Positions 44,901 through 56,900 of a stretch of 64,000 nucleotides of DNA are shown piece after piece. Position 1 is the stretch's first letter, and each line of letters begins with the position of its first letter. The notes under the pieces were generated by a model. It did not search any database. It was given only the letters and a program-made list of their open reading frames with translations, and had not been told where the DNA came from. The DNA is from Nocardia albiluteola. Its GTDB lineage: Bacteria; Actinomycetota; Actinomycetes; Mycobacteriales; Mycobacteriaceae. The stretch is from assembly GCF_018860155.1 (NCBI RefSeq), contig NZ_JAHKNI010000006.1, positions 62,001 to 126,000 of the forward strand. Direction: 5' to 3'. The translations under genes were made by a program, and so were the position numbers.

Positions 44901-47900
44901 TCGATTCGGACGACGCACGCACCCTGCTCGAGCGATTCGCGCTGCTCGTCACCCAGATCGTCGCCGATCCCGCCCGGAAGGTCTCCACAATCTCCTCCTG
45001 CCGGGAATCCGAACGCACGGAACTGCTGTCGATCAACGGCGAGGAGCCGGTCACGAAGCTGGTGTTGCGCGAGATCCTGTGGGGCACCGCGGAGCGTTAC
45101 CCGGATGCGGCGGCCCTTCGGTGCGGTGCGACCACCTGGACTTACGGAGAGCTCGCGCGTCGTGCCGACGCGTTCGCCAGGCTGCTGGCCGACCGCGGCG
45201 CATGTCCCGAATCGATTGTCGCACTCGCCCTTCCCCGTTCGGCCGAACTGGTGGCAGCGATCTGGGCGGCGGCACGCACGGGGGCGGCATTCCTGCCGTT
45301 GGATCCGGGCAGTCCCGCCGCGCGGACGGCGGAGTTGCTGTCCGACTCGCGGATCGGTTTGGGCGTGACGACCGGTGCACTCGCGCAGCACCTTCCGGAC
45401 ACCGTCGACTGGTTGGTGCTCGATGCCGAGCAGGATCTCCCCCCTGGGGCCGGCGTCCCGGCCTCGTTCGACAGGCTGTCGGTCGACAACACGGCGTACA
45501 TGATCTACACGTCCGGGTCGACCGGAAAACCGAAGGCGGTTCACCTGAGCCATCGCGGGCTGGCCGATCTTGTCGCGGCACAGACCGATGCATTCGGCGT
45601 CGGTCCGGATTCGGTGGTGCTGCAGGTCGCATCGCCCGGATTCGACGCCTGTGTCGCGGAATTACTGCTGGCGCACGGCCACGGGGCCTGTCTGGCCGTG
45701 GCGCCATCGGAGGTGTATGCCGGGACCGACCTCGAGGAATTTATTCGGACGCAACAGGTTTCGCACGCGGTTATCACACCGTCCGTGCTGAACACCATGA
45801 CTCCGTCCCGGATACCGTCGTTGACGACGCTCGCGGTCGTCGGCGAGGCAACCGGACCCGATACCGTAAACCGGTGGGGGCCCGGGCGGCGGCTGATGAA
45901 CCATTACGGACCGACCGAGGACACAATCTGGGCTACCGGGTCCGATGACCTCGTCCCCGGCGAACCGGTGACGATCGGTGGCCCGATCCGAGGCGCATCC
46001 GCCATGGTTCTGGACACGTGGCTGCGGCCGGTGCCGGTCGGGGTCGCGGGTGAGCTCTATCTCGGCGGGCCGGGACTTGCCCGCGGGTACGTCGACCGAC
46101 CGAGCCTGACCGCCTCGCGCTTCGTCGCGGATCCGGGGTCCGCCCACGGCGAGCGGATCTATCGCACCGGTGATTCCGTGCGCTGGGTGCGCGGTCGCGC
46201 CGGGTTGGCGCTCGAGTACCTGGGTCGCTGCGATCAGCAGGTCAAGATTCACGGACTGCGGATCGAGCCGGAGGAGATCGACGCCCACGTGGCCCGGCAC
46301 CCGGATGTGGCGAGTGTGGCCACCGTTGCGGTGCAAGGGCCTGCCGGCGAACCGATCCTGGTGTCCTATGTCGTTTGCGCGCAGGGCGGTGCGGTGGATG
46401 TGGCGGCCCTGAGCGACGATCTCGCGCTCCGGTTACCCCGTTACATGAACCCCGCGGTGATCGTGCAGCTCGAGCAGATGCCCCGCACGCCTACGGGAAA
46501 GATCGATCGGAAAGCATTGCAGCAGCGCACGTTCGGTCCCGACGTTGTCGGCGGAAGGCCGCCGTCGACGCCGATGGAGCAGACCGTGGCGAGACTCTTC
46601 GCCGAGGTGCTCCGTCTCGACACCGTGTCCGCCGACAGCAACTTCTTCGCGCTCGGCGGGGACAGCATCGTCTCGATGCGGCTGGTTGCTCTGGCGCGAT
46701 CGGCCGGGCTCACCCTCACACCGCGAGATGTGTTCGAAGGCAAGACGGTTGCCACCCTCGCCGCCATGGCGGGAGGCGATGCGGCACCGGTGGACATCGA
46801 GGAACCCGTTCGACTCCCGGCAGCCGAGCGTCCTTCGGATTCTCCGCTCGTCGCGCTCACACCACGGGACATCGATCGGCTCGAACGGCAGTACACGGGC
46901 CTGTCCGAGGTGTGGCCTTTGTCGCCCATGCAATCCGGTCTGCACTTTCATTCGACGTTCGCCCCGGACGGCGGGGACAACTACACCGTCCAGACTGTGA
47001 TCGGCTTTTCCGGTGCGGTCGATGCCGAGCGCCTGCGGCGCGCCGCTCAGGCCGTGGTCGACCGGCACGACATCCTGCGGGCCGCCTTCGCGGAGACGGC
47101 GTCCGGGCCGTGCCAGGTCGTGCTGGACCATGCCGAGATCGCCTTCCAGGAAATCGATCTCACCGTCGACGGTTCGCAAACCCCGCACGATGCGGAATCC
47201 ATTGCCGCAACGGACGCGGCGCGAGGTTTCGACCTGTCGGCTCCTCCGCTGATCCGATTCACACTGATCCGCCTCGATGCGGGGGCTTTCCGGCTGCTGG
47301 TCACCAACCACCATGTGATCCTGGACGGCTGGTCGATGCCGCTGCTGATGCGAGAACTGCTGGACTACTACGGATCACCCGCACATATCGACGCCGCCGA
47401 ACCCGCGCCCTCCTACCGCGACTATCTGGCCTGGCTGGGCCGGCAGGACAGCGCGGTATCCAAGGCGGCATGGGCGCAAGCCTTCTCGGATGTCCAGGCA
47501 CCGACCCGCGTGTCCCGCGGAGCCGGCGCGACGGGCTCGGTGTCCGCTGCCGAGGTCCGGGCCGAGCTGACCGCGGGCCGTTTCCAGGAGCTGCGTCGCA
47601 CGGCAGCGGAGGCGGCGGTCACCATCAATACGGCCGTCGCCGCTGCTTGGGCGCTGAATCTGCGCATCCTGACCGGTGAGACCGATGTGATCTTCGGGTC
47701 GTCGGTCTCGGGCAGGCCCGCGGAGTTGTCACAGGTCGATCAGACGCTCGGCATGTTCCTGAATACGATTCCCACCCGAGTCCGGCTCGACCCCACCGCG
47801 ACCGTGCGCGAGCTGCTGACCGATATTCAGGCCCGACACGCCAGCATGCTGGATCATCATTACGTCGGACTGCCCGAGATCCACCGCAGCGTCGGCCTGC

Positions 47901-50900
47901 CCGAACTCTTCGACACCGCTATTACGTTCCAGTCGTTCCCCGTCGACCGGGCGGCACTGCAGCAGCTTGTCGAATCGGTAGGTTTACAGGTGGACGAGCT
48001 CAGTGGTGTGGACGCGACTCCGTATCCGCTGAGTCTGGTCGTGGAGCCGATGCAGGTCGAGCACAGCGAGACCGCGGTATTCGAGATGGCGGGGCTGCAG
48101 ATCACCCTCCGATTCCACGACCGCGAATTCGATACCGCATCGGCGCGCCGCATCCTCGACCGCTTCGTCGAGTTGCTGGGCTGGATCGCCGCCAACGCCG
48201 CCGGGCGGCTCGGCGAACTTTCCGTCGCGGAGCAGTCGGGTCCATCGTGGCCGATTTCGAGTGCGGCACACGCGATCCCGGATTCGCTGGATCGAATACT
48301 GGCCCAGTCCGTCGCCGTCGCACCCGACGCCATCGCCGTGCGGTACGAGACGATGGTTCTGACCTACCGGCAGCTCGACGAACGATCCACTCGTCTTGCC
48401 CGGGTCCTACTGCGCCATGGTGCCCGGCGCGGAAGGGTCGTCGCCTCCGTGCTTCCACGATCCCCGGCGGCCACCGTCACCCTGTGGGCCGTGGCGAAGA
48501 CCGGCGCCGCAATCCTGCCGATCGATCCGACCCTGCCGGCGGAGCGAATCGAATTTCTGCTGTCGGACTCGAACACCGCGCTCGGGCTGACCGACACGTC
48601 CACCGTGATGGCTCTTCCCGACGACGTCGATTGGCTGATCCTCGACCAGGAACAGACAGTCGGCACCCTGGACTCGGTTCCTGCCACGCCGATCACCGAT
48701 GTCGAACGCGGCGAACCGATTCGGCGGGATCAGACCGCATTCGTGAGCTACACCTCCGGGTCGACCGGAACGCCCAAGGGCGTCCTGGTCAGCCATCGCG
48801 GTCTGGCCGACCTCGTCGCGGCACAGCGGCGAGTGCTCGGCGCGGACCCGACGTCGGTGGTCCTGCAGGTCGCCTCGCCCAGCTTCGACGCCTCGATATT
48901 CGAGTTGTTGCTGGCGCACGGCTCGGGCGGTCGGCTGATCGTCGCGCCCGCAGATCTCTTCGCCGGTCCCGCGTTGGCGGAACTGATAGGTCGCGAACGC
49001 GTTTCGCATGCCGTGATGACCCCCTCGGCGCTGGCGACAATTCCGCACGAGGGCCTGCACGCGCTGCGTGTGCTGGCCACGGCCGGTGAACCGGTCGGGC
49101 CGGAACTGGTCGATCGGTGGGCGTCGCACCGCACCATGGTCAATCTCTACGGCCCGAGCGAAAGCACCATTTGGGCGACGGCCAGCGAGGCCCTGACCCC
49201 CGGTGCTGCGATCACGATCGGCAGGCCGGTCGGCGCGGTCGCGGCCGTGGTCCTGGATACCTGGTTGCGGCCCGTGCCACACGGTGTCACGGGCGAGCTG
49301 TACCTGCTCGGCACGGGCCTGGCCGACGGGTACATCGCCAGGACGGGGCTGACCGCGGCGCGGTTCGTGGCCTGCCCGTTCGGTGCGCCGGGTCAGCGCA
49401 TGTACCGGACCGGCGACGTGGTGCGCCGCACCGCCGACGGCGACATGGAGTTCTTGGGGCGCAACGATTTCCAGGTGAAGGTGCGTGGGACCAGGGTCGA
49501 GGTGGGCGAGATCGACGCGGTGCTGGGGGCGCGTGCGGATGTGGCATACGCGGTCACGGTGCCGCGCGAGGATGGTGGGCCGGCGGTGACGCTGGTGTCC
49601 TATGTCGTGCCCGCACCCGGGACGAACCTGTCGAGCGAGGAGTTGCGCGCGGCGCTGGCCGCGGCGTTGCCCGCATACATGGTGCCCGCCGCGGTGATGC
49701 TACTGGACGAGGTGCCGTTGACCCCCAACGGCAAACTGGATCGCGGGCGGTTGCCCGAGCCGGTCGCGGTCAGGCGCGAATTCCGGGCGCCGTCGCCGGG
49801 CCTGGAAGAATTGGTCGCGCGGACCTTCGAGCAGGTGCTCGAGGTGGAACGGGTGGGAGTCGACGACGACTTCTTCGAGCTGGGCGGCGATTCGCTGAGC
49901 GCCTCGCTGGTGGTGGCGCGCATCGGTGCTGCCTTGGACGTGCGAGTGCCGGTGCGGTCGGTATTCGAGGCGCCGACCGTGGGCAAATTGGCCGCGCTCG
50001 CAGGCTCGTTCGGTGGGGAGGGCCGCTTGCCGCTGCTGCCGGGAGTGCGCCCCGACCCGGTGCCGCTATCGCTGGCGCAGCAGCGGATGTGGTTCCTGAA
50101 CCGGTTCGAGCCGGACTCCGCGGCATACAACATTCCGGTGATGCTGCGGTTGTCCGGACGGCTGGACACCGATGCGCTGGCGGCCGCGCTCGCCGATGTG
50201 ATGGCCCGTCACGACGTATTGCGGACGATCTACCCGGAAACCTCTGGTGAGCCGCGACAGGTCGTGCTCGACGAGCCCGCGGTGTTGCTGCGGCCGATGC
50301 GAGTGCCGGCGGATGCCATCGCGGATGCGGTGAGCGAGTTCGTGCGCGGCGGATTCGATGTAACCACCCAGGTACCGATGCGCGTGGCACTGTTCGACGT
50401 CGGTGCCGAACGCGACAGCGACACCGGACAGTTCCTGCTGGTACTGGTCGTTCATCACATCGCCGGCGACGGACAGTCGATGGGGCCACTGGCCCGCGAC
50501 GTGATGCTGGCGTATGCCGCGCGCCTGGCCGGGCAGGCGCCGGAGTGGGAGCCACTGCCCGTGCAGTACGCGGACTTTGCGTGGTGGCAACGGCAGATGC
50601 TCGGGGCCGCAGACGATCCGGCGTCGCTGATGTCCGAGCAACTGGAGTTCTGGCGCTCGACGCTCGCGGAAGCACCGGACCGGCTGGACCTTCCGGCGGA
50701 CCGGCCGCGTCCGGCGGTCGCATCGCTGTCGGGAGGCCGGGTACCGGTGCGGATCGATGCCGGGTTGCACGGGCGGCTGCTGCAGCTGGCGCGGTCACGG
50801 GGGACATCGCTGTTCATGGTGATGCATGCGGCCCTGGCCACACTGGTGGGACGGCTCGGTGTCAGCGACGACGTCGTGATCGGCACCCCGATCGCGGGAC

Positions 50901-53900
50901 GGGGCGAGCCCGGCCTGGACGATCTGGTGGGCATGTTCGTGAACACGCTGGCGTTGCGTACCCGGGTGGATGCGGCCGAGCCGTTCGCCGAGTTGCTGAT
51001 GCGCACTCGCGAGACGGACCTGCAGGCGTTCGAGCACGCGGACGTGCCGTTCGAGCGGGTCGTGCAGGAGCTGAATCCGGAGCGGTCCGCGGCGCGGCAT
51101 CCGTTGTTCCAGGTGGCCCTGGCGTTCGAGAATGTGTCGACGGTGGATGTGGCGCTGCCCGATGTCGTGATTTCCCGGACGGAGGTGGATACCGGGGCGA
51201 GCCAGTTCGACCTGCAGCTGGTCCTGTCCGATTCCTCCGGTGATGCCGGTGTGGCGCAAGGTATTTCGGGAATGATGACGTATGCGCGGGACCTGTTCGA
51301 CGAGGCGACGGCGGCGCAATTCGTCCGGCGTCTGGTGCGGGTGCTGGAAGCCGTCGTCGAGAATCCGGCCATAGCGGTCGGGGACATCGATTGGCTGGAG
51401 GCACCGGAGCGCTCGGCGCTCACCTCGCGGGTGGGGGCACGCCCCGCCGAGGTTCCGAACCGACCCGAATTGTTGCCGGAGGTGTTCGCGGCGGCCGTGC
51501 GGGACAACGGCGATGGTATCGCCGTCGTATCGGGAGCGGCCACGTTGTCGTATGCGCAGCTGGACGACCGGTCGAGTCGGCTGGCGCGGCTACTGATCGG
51601 CCGGGGTGCGGGACCGGAGAATCCGGTGCTGGTGGCGATGGCGCGATCGATGGAGTCCGTCCTGGTGTGGTGGGCGGTGGTCAAGACGGGTGCGGCCTAC
51701 GTACCGGTGGACCCCGGCTATCCCGCGGGCCGGATCGCGCAGATGGTTTCGGATTCCGATGCGGCACTGGGGGTTACGGTGTCCTCGGCGCGTGAGCGGG
51801 TGCCGGGTTCGGTGAACTGGATCGTGCTCGACGATCCGGCTGTCGCCGCGCAGATCGACGCGTCGGCGAGCGGCCCGATCGACGATGATGAGCGGACGCG
51901 GCCGCTGCGGGCCTCGGATATCGCCTACGTGGTCTTCACTTCAGGATCCACCGGAGTGCCGAAGGGCGTCGTCAACACCCATTCCGGCATCGCCGATTTC
52001 GTCTCCGGGTGGCGCACCGGCGGCGAGCTCCGGCATACGTCCCGGGTGTTGCACTTCGCGTCACCGTCCTTCGACGCGGCGCTGATGGAGATCCTGATTG
52101 CGGTCAGCGGGGCCGGTGCGCTGGTCGTGGCGCCGGCCGGGATCTACGGCGGAGGTGAGCTGGCCGAGCTGTTGCGCGACCAGCGGGTGACCCATGCGTT
52201 CATGACCCCGGCCGCGCTCGCGTCGGTCGATCCGACCGGACTGGACGACCTGCGGATGGTGCTGTCCGGTGGTGACGAGGTCCCATCGGATCTGGTGCAG
52301 CGGTGGGCGGGCACCGATCTCGCGGGCGACCGGAAGTTCCGGGTGCTGTACGGGCCGACAGAGGCGACCTTTATTGCCACGGCGACGGGTGCGCTGCACG
52401 CGGGTGACCGGGTGACGATCGGTGCCCCACTGCCGGGAACACAGGCGCTGGTCCTGGATGGCCGCTTGCAGCCCGTGCCGGTCGGAGTGGCCGGAGAGTT
52501 GTATCTGGCAGGACCGGCACTGGCGCGCGGGTATCTGAGGATGGTGGCGACGAATGCGGCGCGATTCGTGGCACACCCGTTCGGGGAGCCGGGAAGTCGG
52601 ATGTACCGCACCGGCGATGTGGTGCGCTGGAATGCCGATGGCGTGCTCGAGTTCTTGGGGCGCAACGACTTCCAGGTCAAGATCCGCGGCTACCGGGTCG
52701 AGCTGGGTGAGATCGACGCGGCACTGCGAGCGCGGGCGGATGTGGCATACACGGTCACCGTACCGCGGCGAACGGAGGCGGGTCAGGTGATGCTGGTGGC
52801 CTATGTGGTCCTCGAAGCCGGGGCGAGTGTGTCGGGCGAGGCGTTGCGGTCGGCGCTGACCAAGGTGCTGCCCTCGTACCTGGTGCCCGCCTCGGTGATG
52901 ATCCTCGACGAGGTTCCCCTGTCGCCGAGCGGAAAGCTCGACCGCGCAGCTCTGCCCGCACCCGTGGTCGAGGCCAAGCGATTCCGAGCCCCGGCGTCAC
53001 CGGTGGAGGAAATCGTGGCCGGCGTCTTCAGCGACGTGCTCGGTGTCGACGGACCCGTGGGCGTCGACACCGACTTCTTCGAATTAGGTGGCAACAGCCT
53101 GGTCGCCACCCGGGTGGCCGCGCGAATCGGCGCCGCGCTCGATGCGACCATCCCGGTGTCGATGATCTTCGAGGCACGGACGGTCGCGCGATTGGCCGCG
53201 CGCGCCGAGTCGCATGCCGACACCGGCCGCGTGGCGCTGAGCGCACAGCCACGGCCGCAACGAATTCCGCTGTCGTACGCACAGCAGCGGATGTGGTTCC
53301 TGAACCGGCTCGAACCCGACTCGGCCGCCTACAGTATTCCGATCGTGCTGCGGCTGTCCGGAGAGCTGAATCTCGATGCGCTGCGCGCGGCGATCCAGGA
53401 TGTGCTGAACCGGCACGAGGTACTGCGGACGGTATACCCGTATGCCGAGGGCGCGCCGTCGCAGGTCGTCCTACCGGTCGCCCGGGCACTGACGCCGACG
53501 ACCGTCATCCCGGTCGCGGAATCCGAACTGGCCGAGGCGGTGTCGGCGTTCGCCGCGACCGTCTTCGACGTCACGGTCGAGATCCCGGTGCGGGTACGGC
53601 TGTTCGAGCTCGGGCCGAACGACTGGGTCGTGGCCGTGGTGGCGCACCATATTTGCTGCGACGGGTCGTCGCTGGGCCCGCTGGCCCGGGACATGATGAC
53701 CGCATACGCAGCCCGCCTGCTCGGGGAGGCGCCGAGCTGGTCTCTACTGCCGGTGCAATATGCCGATTACGCGATCTGGCAGCGGACGGTGCTGGGGACC
53801 GAAGACGATCCCCGGTCGCTGTTGCACGCCCAGATCGACTACTGGACACGGGAACTGGCGGATCTTCCAGCCATGCTGGAACTGCCGACCGATCGACCGC

Positions 53901-56900
53901 GGCCGCCCCTGCAGTCCTACGCGGGCACGACCGTACCGATCACGGTCGACGCCGGCCTGCATGCAGAACTGCAGCAGGTCGCGCAGGCACACAATACGAC
54001 GCTGTTCATGGTCTTCCACGCCGCGTTGGCGGCCACGCTGGCCCGGTTGGCGGGTACGGACGACGTCGCCATCGGCACTCCCTATGCGGGCCGCGGGGAG
54101 CCCGAACTCGACGATCTGGTCGGGATGTTCGTCAACACCCTGGTGTTGCGGACTCGATTGACCCCGGCGATGACGTTCACCCAATTGCTCGAGCACGTGC
54201 GGGGAACCGATCTGGCCGCATTCGGGCACGCCGATGTTCCGTTCGAGCGGCTGGTGCAGGAGCTGAACCCGACGCGGTCGCATGCACACCATCCGCTGTT
54301 CCAGGTGATGCTGGCCTTCCAGAACGTCGCCCGGGCCCAGTTCGACCTGCCGGGGCTCTCGGCGTCGATCGTGACGGCCGACGTCGACACCGCCCTGTTC
54401 GACCTGCAGATCACGGTGTCGGATTCCTACGACTCCACCGGCGCCCCGGCCGGCATCAGCGGCGGGGTAACCTACGCGAGCGATCTGTTCGACACGACGA
54501 CCGTGACCACGATCGTCGATCGCCTGTTGCGGCTGCTCAGCGCCCTGGTGACCGATCCGGCACAGCAGGTCCGCGATGTGGATCTGCTCAGTGTGCAGGA
54601 ACGGGAAACGGTTCTGGCACAGTGGAATTCGACCGATCGCACGCTGCCTCCGGGCGAGACACTCGCCTCGCTCTTCGCGCATTCGGAACAGGTGCACAGG
54701 GATCGGCCTGCGGTGATCTTCGGCGAACAGTCGCTGACCTACGCGGAATTCGCTTCTCGCGTATACCGGCTGGCGCGGTGGATGATCTCCCGCGGTGTGG
54801 GTCCGGAGTCGTTGGTGGCGCTGCGGATGCGGCGTTCGCTGGACCAGGTCACCGCCATGTACGCGGTGCACGCCGCCGGCGGGGGGTACCTGCCGGTCGA
54901 TCCGGACCTGCCGGCCGACCGCATCGCGTACATGCTCTCGACCGCCGCACCGGCGCTGGAGCTGTCGTCCCTCGATGGGCTGGAGCTGTCCGGATTCGAC
55001 GACGCGCCGGTCACCGACGCCGATCGGCTCGCGCCGCTGCGGCCGCACAATCTCGCGTATGTGCTCTTCACCTCGGGGTCTACCGGACGGCCGAAAGGTG
55101 TTGCAATAAACCACTGTTCGGTGGTGAACCAGGTGCGGTGGCTGAGCGCGGCCTACGAGCTGACGCAGGCGGACGTGGTGTTGCAGAAGAGCCCCGCGAC
55201 GTTCGATATGTCGGTGTGGGAGCTGTTCGCGACCCTGGCGGTCGGTGCGCGGCTGGTGATCGCGCGTCCCGACGGGCATGGCGATCCTGCTTATCTCGCC
55301 GAAACCATTGCCGCCCAGCAGGTCACGATCACGGCGTTCGTCCCGTCGATGCTGGCGGTGCTCGCGGACGCGGCACCGGCGCAGTCACTGGGGTCGCTGC
55401 GGGCGATACTCGTGGGCGGTGAGGCATTCGGTGCGGAGATGGTGGCCGCGGTGCGGCGGATAATGCCCGAGGTCGAGTTGCATAATCTGTACGGGCCGAC
55501 CGAGGGCACTGTGGCCGCGACCGCGCATCGGGCGGCCGACGCCGACAGCGGGAGCATGCCGGTGGGCTCGCCGGTGTGGAACACGCGAGCATACGTACTC
55601 GACAACCGGTTGCATCCGGTACCGCCCGGTGTTGCCGGGGAGCTGTACCTGGCGGGTGCCCAGCTCGCGCGCGGCTATCAGTCGCGTCCGGGCCTCACCG
55701 CGGAACGGTTCATACCCGACCCGTACGGCGAGGGGCATCGCCTGTACCGCACCGGCGACGTGGTGCGCTGGCGCCGCACCGGTGAACTGGAATACCTGGG
55801 CCGCACCGATTTGCAGGTGAAGCTGCGCGGCCTGCGCATCGAACTCGGTGAAATCGAGGCAGTACTCGCCGAGCATGCCGGTGTCGCCCGAGCGATCGCC
55901 GTGGTGCATTCCAGCGGCACCGTGGATCATCTCGTCGGCTACCTCGTGCCTGCCGCGGGCGCGACGATCGACACCGCGGCGGTTCTGGCGTATGCGGCAA
56001 CCAAGCTGCCCGATTACATGGTGCCCTCCACCGTGACGGTGCTCGACACGGTGCCGCTCACCGTGTCGGGCAAGCTGGACCGCAACCGGCTACCGGATCC
56101 GGTACTCGCGGTTGGGGAATTCAGGGAGCCCTCCTCGTGGCTGGAAGGCGAGGTTGCGCGGGCCTTCGGAACGGTCCTCGGCGTGGATCGGGTGGGCGCC
56201 GACGACGACTTCTATGCGTTGGGCGGTAACTCACTCATGTCGGTGCAGGTGGTGACCGAGTTGAAGAAGGAGCTCGACTACGAGATTCCGATCGGCTGGA
56301 TGTTGTCGGATCCCTGTCCGGCCGATTTGGCGCGGCGGATCGAATCCGGCATGCACTCCGGTGAAACCGCCGACCGGATCGCTTCCGGCTTCGACGTGCT
56401 GCTACCGATCCGGACGACCGGTCAGCGACCACCGTTGTTCTGTATCCATCCGGCGCTGGGCCTGTCGTGGTGCTACCGCACCCTGGACCAGTACCTGTCC
56501 GCCGATCGACCGATCTACGGCATTCAGGCGCCGCAGGTCCGCGGGGAGATCCCCGGTCCGACATCGGTCGGGGAAATCGCCGAACGCTACGTCGAGGAGA
56601 TCCGGACGATCCAGCCGCACGGCCCCTATCATCTGCTCGGTTGGTCGCTCGGTGGGTTGCTGGCCCACGCCATCGCCGTCCAGCTACGCGCCGCAGGTGA
56701 ACAGGTTGCGCTACTGGCACTCCTGGACGCCGAGGCGGACGGTATCGACGAAGCGGCGGTCTCCGCCGTCACGGTCGGAGAACTGATCAGCAACCTTGGC
56801 CCGGTCATGGGCATCGATTTCGTGCGGCCCGATGCGACCGCCGCGGAAGCCGCGGAGCTGATCAACGAGCACCTGGGCCACAGCCTCGGGATCGACGGCG

